Assembly (NCBI GenBank): GCA_031315865.1
Contig: JALDRJ010000002.1
Coordinates: 2,516,001-2,580,000 of the forward strand
Source: Nitrospirales bacterium
Lineage (GTDB): Bacteria > Nitrospirota > Nitrospiria > Nitrospirales > UBA8639
Direction of reading: 5' to 3'
Length of the DNA stretch: 64,000 bases
The notes under the pieces were generated by a model. It ran no database searches, was not told the DNA's origin, and saw nothing but the letters and a program-made list of their open reading frames with translations. Positions within the stretch are counted from its first letter, which is position 1. Every line of letters starts with the position of its first letter. This document shows positions 26,677-35,454 of the stretch, in pieces. The translations under genes and the position numbers were made by a program.

Positions 26677-27282
26677 ATGTCGCATGTCGAACAATATTTT
26701 GAGGAAGCTGGTCGAATACTTGAGCAATTAGATGCTGAAAAAGTGAATGGCATGGCTGAAGAATTAGCTCACCTTCGTGAACGAAACGGACGTCTCTTTT
26801 TGCTAGGTGTCGGCGGGAGTGCAGCCAATTGTAGTCATGCCGTAAATGATTTTCGTAAGTTATGCGGCATAGAGGCCTATACCCCTGTCGATAATGTTTC
26901 TGAATTGACCGCACGAACCAATGACGAAGGATGGGAAACGGTGTTTGTCGAATGGTTGAAGGTGAGTCGGGCGAATTCTAGCGATGCGCTTTTCGTGTTC
27001 TCAGTTGGTGGGGGGGATGCTGAGCATAATGTGAGCGTTAATTTGATTCGCGCTCTTGATGAAACAAAAAAAAGAGGACTGAAAATCTTTGGAGTGGTGG
27101 GCCGTCAGGGCGGGTATACTAAAGAAGTTGGTGATTGTGTGGTCGTGATTCCGACTGTCAATCATGATCATATCACTCCACATACAGAGGCGTTTCATGC
27201 GATTGTTTGGCATTGTCTTGTTTCCCACCCAAAGTTGCAGATACGTGGAACGAAATGGGAAACGGCTGTGCAAGGGGCATAG
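26677..27282 (+). CDS. gmhA: Phosphoheptose isomerase (SIS domain)
   Basis: The enzyme isomerises sedoheptulose-7-phosphate to D-glycero-D-manno-heptose-7-phosphate. The protein of 201 residues is a SIS domain with LFLLGVGGSAANCSHAVNDF at the phosphate site and FSVGGGDAEHNVSVNL as the second loop. The C-terminal helix TPHTEAFHAIVWHCL is the place of the catalytic Glu and His in GmhA. The ATG at 26677 follows a ggagg site; a frame extending to 26644 lacks one. It begins the heptose module. An insertion-sequence scar lies between it and gmhB. Confidence 0.87.
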   Translation: MSHVEQYFEEAGRILEQLDAEKVNGMAEELAHLRERNGRLFLLGVGGSAANCSHAVNDFRKLCGIEAYTPVDNVSELTARTNDEGWETVFVEWLKVSRANSSDALFVFSVGGGDAEHNVSVNLIRALDETKKRGLKIFGVVGRQGGYTKEVGDCVVVIPTVNHDHITPHTEAFHAIVWHCLVSHPKLQIRGTKWETAVQGA

Positions 27283-27283
27283 T

Positions 27284-27420
27284 CTTTTAAGTAAGCAAGA
27301 ACTCCCCGTCTGGAAGGGCGTGAATGAGAGCAAGGTCCAGTGCCTCCGATTCAGGGGCACTGGACAAGCGTAGCTTGAATTCTTCAAGTACCACGTCCGT
27401 AAAGGCGTGGGTATCTATGT
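27284..27420 (+). mobile_element. Remnant of IS200/IS605-type element (right end)
   Basis: The 150-base gap between gmhA and gmhB is not ordinary spacer. It encodes in one frame a stretch SKQELPVWKGVNESKV followed by LRFRGTGQA and stop, which resembles TnpB C-termini. A 10-bp perfect hairpin (27335-27365, gtccagtgcc/ggcactggac) lies inside it. A second hairpin with CCACG...CGTGG arms (about 27390-27413) resembles the right-end hairpin of IS200/IS605 elements. No tnpA or rest of tnpB is present. The family call is from memory of such ends and is tentative. Confidence 0.4.
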
Positions 27421-27432
27421 ATCTATACACCT

Positions 27433-27966
27433 ATGCAGAAGGCAGTTTTTCTTGATCGTGATGGTGTGATTAATCATCCAATTATACGGCAAGGAAGACC
27501 TTTTGCTCCTACATCCATTGAGGAGTTCAAAATTTTTCCCGGTGTTCCTGAAGCGTTACAAGCATTGCATCAAGAGGGCTTTCTTCTGATCATTGCAACC
27601 AATCAACCGGACGTCGCGCGTGGGCTAATCTTGAAGGAAGATGTCGAGAAAATGCATCAGATTTTGCAGGAAACGCTCCCGTTGCAGGCGGTGAAGGTCT
27701 GTTATGAAACGGAAGAGTCCGGGAGTAGGTGCTATAAGCCCAATCCAGGAATGTTAATAGAGTCGGCTCGTGAGTTTAACATTGATCTGAAGCAGAGCTT
27801 TATGGTTGGGGATCGTTGGAGAGATGTTGGTTGTGGCCGAGCGGCTGGGTGTTACACGATTTTCATCGATCGAGGCTATACAGAACAGCTACGGGATAAA
27901 CCAGATGCGGTATGCGAGGGGCTCACGGAAGCAGTTCCCATAATTCTTCGTCACGCCGGCACTTAA
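27433..27966 (+). CDS. gmhB: D,D-heptose 1,7-bisphosphate phosphatase (HAD family)
   Basis: The 177-residue HAD phosphatase removes the C7 phosphate from heptose 1,7-bisphosphate. The nucleophile motif is FLDRDGVIN (residues 6-14), motif II lies in ATNQPDVARG, the motif III lysine in CYKPNPGML and motif IV is MVGDRWRDVGCG. The zinc-binding loop of E. coli GmhB (four Cys/His ligands) is shortened here to CYETEESGSRCYKP and only one or two ligands remain. Zinc may be absent. The ribosome site is poor, and the region upstream is the IS scar, so its expression may depend on read-through or on a promoter supplied there. Confidence 0.85.
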   Translation: MQKAVFLDRDGVINHPIIRQGRPFAPTSIEEFKIFPGVPEALQALHQEGFLLIIATNQPDVARGLILKEDVEKMHQILQETLPLQAVKVCYETEESGSRCYKPNPGMLIESAREFNIDLKQSFMVGDRWRDVGCGRAAGCYTIFIDRGYTEQLRDKPDAVCEGLTEAVPIILRHAGT

Positions 27967-27986
27967 CCTAAAGGGAGGAGAGGTTC

Positions 27987-28730
27987 ATGCCTAACCTATC
28001 TGAATTGAAGCTAAAGATTTTTGCTGACGGAGCAGATTTGGACAGCATTAAAGTCATGGCCGGTAATCCATGTATCAAGGGATTTACGACGAATCCAACA
28101 TTAATGCGCAAAGCTGGGGTGGTGGACTACCAAGCATTTGCACATGAGGTTCTCTCTGTTGTCCCTGATTTGCCAGTCTCCTTTGAGGTATTTGCTGATG
28201 ATTTCGATGAAATGGAACGGCAGGCCATGGAGATTGCTTCTTGGGGGAAAAATGTCAATGTGAAAGTTCCCGTGACGAACACAAAGCGTCAATTTAGCGG
28301 TCCGTTGATTAGACGACTCAACAAAAATGGTGTTCAGCTCAATGTCACGGCTGTGATGACACTGGATCAAGTGCAGTCCATTGTCGATTGCATTGATGCT
28401 GATACTCCGATCATCATCTCTGTCTTTGCTGGTCGTATCGCCGACACGGGAATAGATCCTATTCCAATCATGTGTGAAGCGGTCAGAATGATGAACGGCA
28501 AACCACAGGCTGAACTCCTGTGGGCGAGTCCGCGAGAGGTTCTTAATATCGTTCAAGCTGATCAGGCTGGCTGCCATATCCTGACCGCGACAAATGACAT
28601 TTTGAAAAAATTGTTTCTGCTCGGAAAAGATCATACTGAGTATTCTCTGGAGACGGTACAGATGTTCTATAAAGACGCTGCCGCCGCCGGTTTTAGCATC
28701 GTTGAAGCCTGTCAGCCTATCTCCGTTTGA
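27987..28730 (+). CDS. Transaldolase-family protein
   Basis: This 247-residue small transaldolase has KIFADGADLDSI at the start, a GFTTNPTLMRKAG substrate loop and the Schiff-base lysine in NVNVKVPVT. ITAV-like (NVTAVMTLDQ) and SVFAGRIADTG strands complete the barrel. Transaldolase moves a dihydroxyacetone unit between sugar phosphates, and its products include sedoheptulose-7-phosphate, the substrate of GmhA. Its position inside the heptose module, with a strong ggaggag site and 20 bases from gmhB, suggests a dedicated supply role rather than housekeeping. A split transketolase at 37142-38916 makes the matching partner. Confidence 0.86.
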   Translation: MPNLSELKLKIFADGADLDSIKVMAGNPCIKGFTTNPTLMRKAGVVDYQAFAHEVLSVVPDLPVSFEVFADDFDEMERQAMEIASWGKNVNVKVPVTNTKRQFSGPLIRRLNKNGVQLNVTAVMTLDQVQSIVDCIDADTPIIISVFAGRIADTGIDPIPIMCEAVRMMNGKPQAELLWASPREVLNIVQADQAGCHILTATNDILKKLFLLGKDHTEYSLETVQMFYKDAAAAGFSIVEACQPISV

Positions 28731-28764
28731 GTTACGGTAAAGGCAAAATTAGGAGCCATTGATT

Positions 28765-29760
28765 ATGAAACATGTCTTAGTCACGGGGGGAGCTGGATAC
28801 GTCGGTACTCTCCTTGTCCCTCAACTAGTGGAGACTGGGTATCAGGTCACCGTCTATGACAGTATGCTGTACGGGTGTGAACTCTTACCTCAAGAAGGGT
28901 TACGAATTCTCAAAGCCGATATCCGGGATACGAAGACCTTTCGGGAAGCGTGTAGTGGAGTTGAATCTGTGATTCATTTGGCCTGCATTTCTAATGATGC
29001 GGGTTTCGAATTAGATGAACAGTTGAGCGAACAAATCAACTATAGATGTTTTGAGCCTTTAGTTATGGCCGCGAAGGAGCAGGGTGTCAAACGCTTTATC
29101 TACGCCTCCTCTTCTTCGGTGTATGGGTATTCCGAGTCTCCTCGCGTAACAGAAGAACATCCTCTAGTTCCATTGACATTATACAACAAGTTCAAAGGTC
29201 TTTGTGAGCCACTGCTGTTCAAACATCAAGCGAAAAATTTTGTTTGTGTCACGATCAGACCCGCCACTATCTGTGGATACAGCCCTCGTCAGCGTCTTGA
29301 TTTGTCAGTGAATATTCTTACTAACCATGCTGTCAATAATAATAAGGTGACCGTATTTGGTGGCGAACAACAAAGACCAAATCTGCATATTCAGGACATG
29401 TGCGATTTGTATCGATTGCTTCTTGAGTTGCCCGATGCAAAGATCGCTGGTGAGACATTTAACGCAGGCTATCAGAATCAGACGATCAAAGAGATTGCGG
29501 ATATTGTCAAAAAGGTGGTTGAAGAGGAGTTTCCTGAAAAAGAGGATATCCCGATTGTGACGACGCCATCGAACGATAATCGTTCGTATCGTATCACTTC
29601 CGAAAAAATCACCGAAAAGCTTGGGTTTCGACCCAAGCGGGGAATCGAAGTCGCCGTGCGCGATCTGTGTGCCGCATTTAAAGCTGGAAAACTTCCCAAT
29701 AGCATGACGGATGACCAGTACTATAATGTGAAGGTTCTCAAACGTACTCGGGCTTGCTGA
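28765..29760 (+). CDS. NAD-dependent nucleotide-sugar SDR
   Basis: The 332-residue extended SDR has VTGGAGYVGTLL as the NAD-binding loop, ASSSSVYGY as the catalytic Ser region and a Tyr-Asn-Lys-Phe-Lys active site (LYNKFKG) in place of the common YxxSK. It lies in the cluster after the transaldolase gene and just before another SDR, with which it is coupled (stop TGA overlaps the next ATG). The product could modify the activated heptose, such as 4-keto reduction or epimerisation. This is an inference. An aggagcc ribosome site sits before the ATG at 28765. Confidence 0.82.
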   Translation: MKHVLVTGGAGYVGTLLVPQLVETGYQVTVYDSMLYGCELLPQEGLRILKADIRDTKTFREACSGVESVIHLACISNDAGFELDEQLSEQINYRCFEPLVMAAKEQGVKRFIYASSSSVYGYSESPRVTEEHPLVPLTLYNKFKGLCEPLLFKHQAKNFVCVTIRPATICGYSPRQRLDLSVNILTNHAVNNNKVTVFGGEQQRPNLHIQDMCDLYRLLLELPDAKIAGETFNAGYQNQTIKEIADIVKKVVEEEFPEKEDIPIVTTPSNDNRSYRITSEKITEKLGFRPKRGIEVAVRDLCAAFKAGKLPNSMTDDQYYNVKVLKRTRAC

Positions 29761-30758
29761 TGTCAAAACAACCTTGTGCTATCGTGACAGGAGGAGCTGG
29801 GTTCATCGGGAGCCATATGGTTGATCGACTGCTCGAGCATGAATTCCAGGTCCGTGCTATTGATAATATGGTTGGAGGTCGACGAGCTAATCTTGTGCAT
29901 CATGAACGTAATCCTGCCCTTGTCCTTGACGAGCGCGATATTCGCTCACTTGACCAAAAGGATTCAGTGTTCAGTGACGTCACGCACGTGTTTCACTTTG
30001 CAGGCATCGGAGATATTGTTCCTTCCATCGAACAACCAACTGAGTATCTGTCGACGAACGTGCAAGGGACTGTTCGAGTTCTTGAAGGTGCGCGTCATGT
30101 TGGCGTTAAAAAATTCGTGTATGCAGCTTCGTCATCTTGTTATGGAATTGCGCAGGTCCCCACAGATGAGACGCATGATATTTCTCCTCAATATCCTTAT
30201 GCGTTAAGCAAGTATCTTGGCGAGATGGCTGTGTTTCATTGGGGTAAGGTCTATCGATTACCCGTGAATTCTATTCGGATCTTTAATGCCTATGGAACTC
30301 GTTCTCGGACCTCAGGTGCCTATGGAGCTGTCTTTGGAGTTTTTCTCAGGCAAAAACTGGCCGGCAAGCCCTTTACGGTCGTAGGTGATGGTAGTCAAAC
30401 TAGAGATTTTCTGTACGTGACTGATGTTGCAGAAGCGTTTCGATTAGCTGGAATGACAGAGCTATGCGGGGAATATTGGAACCTAGGGGCCGGGAATCCT
30501 CAATCGGTCAACCGACTTGTTGAATTGCTTGAAGGGGATGTAGTTTATCTTCCCAAACGTCCTGGAGAGCCTGACTGTACTTGGGCCAATATTGGCAAGA
30601 TTCAGCGAGAGCTTCGGTGGAAACCTCTTGTGTCGTTTGAAGAAGGCGTCCATCGTATTCTTGCATCGATTGATTATTGGAGAGATGCTCCTTTATGGGA
30701 TCCTGACTCCATTAGTCTAGCGACACAAACTTGGTTTCGCTATCTCGGAGAGGCATAA
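29760..30758 (+). CDS. NAD-dependent nucleotide-sugar SDR (4-epimerase type)
   Basis: The 332-residue SDR has VTGGAGFIGSHMVDRLL, the cofactor-acidic AIDNMVGGRR, and the active-site sequence YAASSSCYG with PYALSKYLGE (Tyr-x-x-x-Lys). It also has VFGVFLRQ and the DFLYVTDVAEAF tract of UDP-galactose epimerase and related dTDP/GDP-sugar enzymes. The ATG lies within the TGA of the upstream SDR gene (TGATG). The sugar is not known. It could act in the same pathway as the HldE-like enzyme encoded 6 bases downstream. Confidence 0.85.
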   Translation: MSKQPCAIVTGGAGFIGSHMVDRLLEHEFQVRAIDNMVGGRRANLVHHERNPALVLDERDIRSLDQKDSVFSDVTHVFHFAGIGDIVPSIEQPTEYLSTNVQGTVRVLEGARHVGVKKFVYAASSSCYGIAQVPTDETHDISPQYPYALSKYLGEMAVFHWGKVYRLPVNSIRIFNAYGTRSRTSGAYGAVFGVFLRQKLAGKPFTVVGDGSQTRDFLYVTDVAEAFRLAGMTELCGEYWNLGAGNPQSVNRLVELLEGDVVYLPKRPGEPDCTWANIGKIQRELRWKPLVSFEEGVHRILASIDYWRDAPLWDPDSISLATQTWFRYLGEA

Positions 30759-30763
30759 AAATC

Positions 30764-32314
30764 ATGATGGCGTCTCTGACAAAAAAGTATCGTCATAAGA
30801 TCAAGAGTGTCGATGGGTTAAAGAGAGCTATTGGACCGCGGCCCCGTCGAAAAAAAGTCATTATGTGTCATGGAGTCTTTGATGTGGTTCATCCGGGTCA
30901 CCTTCGTCATCTCATTTATGCGAAAAGCAAAGCGTCTGTGCTAATTGCGAGCCTTACCGCAGATGTTCATATTTCCAAAGGGCAGCATCGCCCTTACGTC
31001 CCCCAAGACTTACGAGCGTTAAATTTAGCGGCTTTTGAAATAGTTGACTATGTCCTTATTGATTCTGAGCCAACTCCGATTGATAACATCCTTCGTCTCC
31101 AACCTGATTTTTTCGCAAAAGGCTATGAGTATAATGCCAAGGGAGTGCATCCGAAAACTGAGGAGGAAGTTGAAGCGCTTCGTTCGTATGGAGGGAGTAT
31201 GATTTTTACTCCTGGAGATGTGGTGTATTCGTCTACCAAACTCATTGATCTGGCTCCACCTCGGATTAATATCGAAAAACTTTTGACCCTTATGGAAGCT
31301 GAGAAAGTCACATTTGATGCGCTTAGAAAGAGTTTGGATAGCTTTCGGGGAAGACGCGTCCATGTCGTGGGAGACACGATTGTGGATAGCTACACGCAAA
31401 CCGCCATGGTTGGAGGTCAGACCAAGACGCCAACGATGAGTGTCTTATTTGAAGGTCGAACTGACTACATTGGTGGTGCGGGGATTGTGGCAAAACATCT
31501 ACGAGCAGCTGGGGGTAAAGTTATTTTTTCTACGATATTAGGAGATGACTTTCTCAAAGATTTTGTTTTAGACGGGGTAAAGCGTAGCGGAATAGACTGT
31601 TGTCCGATCATTGATTCGACCAGGCCGACGACGAATAAAAATGCGATAGTTGCGGAAGGTTATCGGTTACTCAAAGTGGATACCGTCGACAACAGATCTA
31701 TCTCGGATGAAATCGTAGAACAGTTGGCAGACACAATTTCTCGTACCTCGTGTGACGCGGTCGTATTTAGTGATTTTCGTCACGGAATTTTTAATCGACG
31801 TACCATTCCTAGACTTATTGATGCACTTCCGAAAGAAGCCTATCGTGTGGCCGATAGCCAAGTGGCCAGTCGGTGGGGCAATATCACGGAATTCCAAAAC
31901 TTTGACTTGATCACGCCAAATGAACGAGAAGCCAGATTTGCCTTGGCAGATCAAGATTCCGGCGTGCGATTTTTGGCCGCCCGCCTGTATCAAGATGCAC
32001 AATGTAAATTGTTAATCTTGAAGCTTGGAGATCGGGGCGTGCTGACGTGCCGAGGAGGAAATCATGAAGCATTAGATTCATATTTTGTCGTGGATAGTTT
32101 TGTAGAACGTTTAGTTGATGCCGTTGGAGCAGGGGATGCGTTGTTGGCCTATGCCACGCTGGCGATGGTTGCGACCAAATCAGAGACGATTGCTACCATC
32201 TTGGGGTCGATGGCCGCAGCTTGTGAATGTGAAAAAGATGGCAACGTTCCAATAACGCCTGAAGATGTGATGGTGAAAATTGATTTGGCTGAACGCGAGG
32301 CTCATTTCGCGTGA
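30764..32314 (+). CDS. Bifunctional heptose enzyme with swapped domains: nucleotidyltransferase + PfkB kinase
   Basis: The 516-residue protein combines a HIGH-type cytidylyltransferase-like domain (about 25-150, with MCHGVFDVVHPGH; HPGH at 43-46, and YSSTKL near 145) and a PfkB carbohydrate kinase (about 185-505, YIGGAGIVAKHLRAAGG and the anion-hole DAVGAGDALLAY). E. coli HldE has the kinase first and nucleotidyltransferase second; here the order is reversed. It should make heptose 1,7-bisphosphate and then the nucleotide-activated heptose around GmhB action. The start at 30764 has ggagagg eight bases ahead. The stop overlaps the next gene (GTGA). Confidence 0.87.
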   Translation: MMASLTKKYRHKIKSVDGLKRAIGPRPRRKKVIMCHGVFDVVHPGHLRHLIYAKSKASVLIASLTADVHISKGQHRPYVPQDLRALNLAAFEIVDYVLIDSEPTPIDNILRLQPDFFAKGYEYNAKGVHPKTEEEVEALRSYGGSMIFTPGDVVYSSTKLIDLAPPRINIEKLLTLMEAEKVTFDALRKSLDSFRGRRVHVVGDTIVDSYTQTAMVGGQTKTPTMSVLFEGRTDYIGGAGIVAKHLRAAGGKVIFSTILGDDFLKDFVLDGVKRSGIDCCPIIDSTRPTTNKNAIVAEGYRLLKVDTVDNRSISDEIVEQLADTISRTSCDAVVFSDFRHGIFNRRTIPRLIDALPKEAYRVADSQVASRWGNITEFQNFDLITPNEREARFALADQDSGVRFLAARLYQDAQCKLLILKLGDRGVLTCRGGNHEALDSYFVVDSFVERLVDAVGAGDALLAYATLAMVATKSETIATILGSMAAACECEKDGNVPITPEDVMVKIDLAEREAHFA

Positions 32315-33267
32315 GTGCAATCAAAGCTGCGATGCGATCCATAGTCGTTGGATTAGGCGTACAGGGCCATAAACGCCGACAGTTTGCCAAAGACGATTTT
32401 GTTGTGGCCGTTGATCCTGTCAATTCTGAGGCGGAGTATCGAACGGTCGAAGAAGTTCCTCTTTCTCTCTACGATGCGGCGTTAGTCTGTATACCGGATG
32501 AACCGAAAATTGACGTCCTTTCCTATCTCATTCGAAATCAGAAACATGTGCTGGTTGAAAAACCCCTATGGGCAAAAGACGATGTATTCATTCAGGAGCT
32601 CGATTGTCTTGCAAAACGCAACGGTGTGGTGTGCTACACGGCTTATAATCATCGTTTTGAACCTCATTTTGTTCGGCTGCGCAATATCATAGATTCGGGA
32701 GTGCTTGGCCCCCTTTTTCATTGTCGTATGTTCTATGGAAATGGAACGGCGCGGCTTGTCAAAGAGTCGCGGTGGCGGGACCAGGGGGCTGGCGTGCTAC
32801 CTGATCTTGGTTCCCATCTGCTAGATACGATTAAGTTTTGGTTTGGTGATCCCGGAGGGACGTTTTATGTGCAATCGGTCAACTGTTTTGAAAATCAGGC
32901 CCCAGATCATGTGATTGTGCGATCGAACAACACCATTCCACAAATTGAACTAGAAATGACCTTGCTTAGTTGGCGCAACCATTTTACGTGTGACCTGTTT
33001 GCAGAGAAGGGCAGCGCGCACATTCGTTCATTATGCAAATGGGGTCCGACGACATGTACGGTTCGGACGAGGGTCTTGCCCAGTGGTCGACCACCAGAAG
33101 AATCAGTCACATTGACACAAGATGACCCCACTTGGGAACTCGAGTACGAGTATTTTAAGTCGTTGTGTCACAAGAAGAAGCCCACCGACTTATCTACTGA
33201 TATCTGGCTCAATCATATGTTGGGGAAACTCGGAAGTGAAGCTCTAGAAAAATTGGGTATACCATGA
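32311..33267 (+). CDS. Gfo/Idh/MocA-family oxidoreductase
   Basis: The 318-residue protein has a dinucleotide fold SIVVGLGVQGHKRRQF and the EKP motif HVLVEKPLW. YNHRFEPHFVRLRNIIDSG and DLGSHLLDTIKFWFG match the C-terminal domain signatures. The reading frame uses GTG overlapping the previous stop. Such enzymes often oxidise C3 of a nucleotide sugar before PLP-dependent amination, and a DegT-type aminotransferase gene stands five genes later. The fold at the N-terminus is short, with a direct GxGxxG. The actual substrate may be an ADP- or GDP-heptose derivative; this is inference. Confidence 0.85.
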   Translation: MSAIKAAMRSIVVGLGVQGHKRRQFAKDDFVVAVDPVNSEAEYRTVEEVPLSLYDAALVCIPDEPKIDVLSYLIRNQKHVLVEKPLWAKDDVFIQELDCLAKRNGVVCYTAYNHRFEPHFVRLRNIIDSGVLGPLFHCRMFYGNGTARLVKESRWRDQGAGVLPDLGSHLLDTIKFWFGDPGGTFYVQSVNCFENQAPDHVIVRSNNTIPQIELEMTLLSWRNHFTCDLFAEKGSAHIRSLCKWGPTTCTVRTRVLPSGRPPEESVTLTQDDPTWELEYEYFKSLCHKKKPTDLSTDIWLNHMLGKLGSEALEKLGIP

Positions 33268-34580
33268 AACCGACCATTGGATACATTGGCATGACGCATT
33301 TGGGCGTGAACTCCGCTGCGGCATCAGCGGCGCATGGGTTCAATACTGTGTGTTTCGATCCTGCCACTCGCCTGATCGATCAATTAAATGCTGGTCAAGT
33401 CCATGTCGTTGAGCCAGGATTGTCAGAGTTGCTTGAATTGCATCGAGCAAATCTCACCTATACTGCGGATCCGACTGCTATTCGGAAATGCGAGGTCGTG
33501 TATATCTCGGCCGATGTAGCGACGGATGACCAAGGGCAAAGCGATTTATCCGAGATCGATCAACTCATTGCGCTGACTATTCCATGTCTTTCTCCAACTG
33601 CAACTCTCGTGATCTTATGCCAGGTACCTCCAGGATATTCTGACAAGGTCCCCCTGCCCAAATATCAGTTGTATTATCAGGTTGAAACGCTCATCTTTGG
33701 CTGCGCTGTCGAGCGAGCGATGTATCCGGAACGGTTTATTATTGGTTGTCATCAACCACAGGATCGACTACCCCAGGCCTATCGAGTGTTTTTGGAATCG
33801 TTCAACTGCCCAATTCTCCAGATGCGGTATTCCAGCGCTGAATTAGCGAAAATTTCGATTAATTGTTGTCTTGTTTCTATGGTGAGCGTGGCGAATACTC
33901 TCTCGGAACTCTGTGAGAACATCGAGGCAGATTGGAGTGAGATCGTCCCAGCCTTAAAGCTTGACAAGCGGATTGGCCCCCATGCCTACTTGAAGCCGGG
34001 TCTTGGGATTGCCGGCGGAAATTTAGAACGAGACCTGGCCACGGTCTGTCGTCTCTCTGGTAATTTTGGTACCGATACAACCGTTGTACGAAGCTGGATC
34101 CATAATAGTCAATATCGACGAGATTGGGTGCTTCGAACATTACAGGCTGAAGTCCTGCAGCAGGATCCTGATGCGCACGCGGCCATCCTTGGACTGGCAT
34201 ACAAAGAAAACACTCACTCGATTAAGAATTCACCGTCGATTCATTTACTCAGGCATATTGGTCATCTAACGGTGAAGGTCTTTGATCCCGTTGTCTCGGT
34301 TTCTCAGCTGGAACATCCTCGCATGACCAAAACGGCTTCGGCGTTTGAAGCCATACACGACGCGGATGTGGTGATGATCATGACGCCTTGGCAAGAGTTT
34401 CACGTTCTGGATCCCGTTCAGATGGCCGAAGCGATGTCTGGACGGACGGTGATCGATCCTTTTCAAGTCTTGGATGCGGACGCTTGCTTCAAGGCTGGCT
34501 TAAATTATTTCACACTTGGTCGTGAGCCACGACGTGTCGTTCCTGGACCAGTGGAGGTCCAAAAAACTCTTTATGCTTGA
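33264..34580 (+). CDS. Nucleotide-sugar dehydrogenase homologue lacking the catalytic cysteine
   Basis: The 438-residue protein has the three-domain outline of UDP-glucose/GDP-mannose dehydrogenases: N-terminal Rossmann fold, central helix ELAKISIN with the conserved Lys and Asn, and C-terminal UDP-binding domain (AILGLAYKENTHSIKNSP, then VIMTPW). Two motifs are altered. The dinucleotide loop GxGxxG is GMTHLG (9-14). The catalytic GGxC segment reads AGGNLERD, with Asn 253 where the nucleophilic Cys should be. Two-step oxidation to a uronate is therefore unlikely. The protein may do a single oxidation, another reaction, or none. The ATG overlaps the upstream gene by 4 bases. Confidence 0.78.
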   Translation: MKPTIGYIGMTHLGVNSAAASAAHGFNTVCFDPATRLIDQLNAGQVHVVEPGLSELLELHRANLTYTADPTAIRKCEVVYISADVATDDQGQSDLSEIDQLIALTIPCLSPTATLVILCQVPPGYSDKVPLPKYQLYYQVETLIFGCAVERAMYPERFIIGCHQPQDRLPQAYRVFLESFNCPILQMRYSSAELAKISINCCLVSMVSVANTLSELCENIEADWSEIVPALKLDKRIGPHAYLKPGLGIAGGNLERDLATVCRLSGNFGTDTTVVRSWIHNSQYRRDWVLRTLQAEVLQQDPDAHAAILGLAYKENTHSIKNSPSIHLLRHIGHLTVKVFDPVVSVSQLEHPRMTKTASAFEAIHDADVVMIMTPWQEFHVLDPVQMAEAMSGRTVIDPFQVLDADACFKAGLNYFTLGREPRRVVPGPVEVQKTLYA

Positions 34581-35433
34581 ACATCTTTATGCGCATCCAG
34601 TCATGCCTCAACGGGTCGTGGTGATCGGCGCTGGGGGGTTTGTCGGAGGAGCCATCATCAAACAATTAACGGTTGAAGGGGTATCGGTTTTGCCGATCGG
34701 GCGGTCGACCGTCGATTTACTTGCAAATGATGCCGCGCAAAAACTTCGTGAAACTTTACAGCCGGGCGACAGTGTCGTTCTCGTCTCAGCACAAGCCCCG
34801 GCCAAGACGGTCACGATGTTAATGGATAATCTACGGATGATTGAACCGGTGTGCAAAGTTGTAAGTTCTCTGGAAATGGCTCATCTTCTGTATATCAGTT
34901 CTGATGCGGTGTATGCGGATGAGGCGAATCCGGTAGACGAAGATTCCTCGATGGCCCCGACGACTCTTCATGGCATGATGCACGCTGCCCGTGAGTTGAT
35001 GTTGAAGTCGTCAACCGCTGCGCCTGTGGCTTGCCTTCGGCCCACGCTAATCTATGGGAAAGCGGATCCTCACAACGGATATGGTCCGAATCGATTTCGG
35101 CGGCAGGCAGAGAAAGGCGAACCTATTCAGATTTTTGGTGAAGGCGAAGAACAGCGAGACCACGTCTTAGTTGATGATGTCGCCAAGCTTGCATCACTCA
35201 CACTGGCGCACCGCAGTAAGGGCTCCTTAAATGTGGTGACTGGAGTATCCACTTCTTTTTCTGATATCGCGACGATGATTGCCAAGCAGTATGGAGGTTG
35301 TGTGGTCAGTCAGCCTCGCCCCGGACCTCGACCGCATCTTCTGCATCGATTTTTTAATACAGCAAATTGTCTAAAGGCATTTCCCACGTTTCGGTTTACA
35401 TCATTGGCAGACGGGCTTCTTCAAGTTTCTTAG
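34573..35433 (+). CDS. NAD-dependent SDR, paralogue of 53470-54381
   Basis: The 286-residue protein has RVVVIGAGGFVGGAII as NAD loop and YISSDAVYADE as catalytic Ser region. The usual Tyr-x-x-x-Lys position is not a plain match; THGMMHAARELM-like residues are there. It shares NGYGPNRFRRQAEKGEP and IFGEGEEQRDHV with the protein encoded at 53470-54381, where the same blocks read NAYGPNRFRRTM and LFGEGEERRDHI. Both are shorter than typical epimerases. The ATG at 34573 overlaps the previous stop and has ggaggtcc upstream. Function: nucleotide-sugar reductase or epimerase, unspecified. Confidence 0.75.
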   Translation: MLEHLYAHPVMPQRVVVIGAGGFVGGAIIKQLTVEGVSVLPIGRSTVDLLANDAAQKLRETLQPGDSVVLVSAQAPAKTVTMLMDNLRMIEPVCKVVSSLEMAHLLYISSDAVYADEANPVDEDSSMAPTTLHGMMHAARELMLKSSTAAPVACLRPTLIYGKADPHNGYGPNRFRRQAEKGEPIQIFGEGEEQRDHVLVDDVAKLASLTLAHRSKGSLNVVTGVSTSFSDIATMIAKQYGGCVVSQPRPGPRPHLLHRFFNTANCLKAFPTFRFTSLADGLLQVS

Positions 35434-35454
35434 AACAGGTGAAGTGGCGTCATC

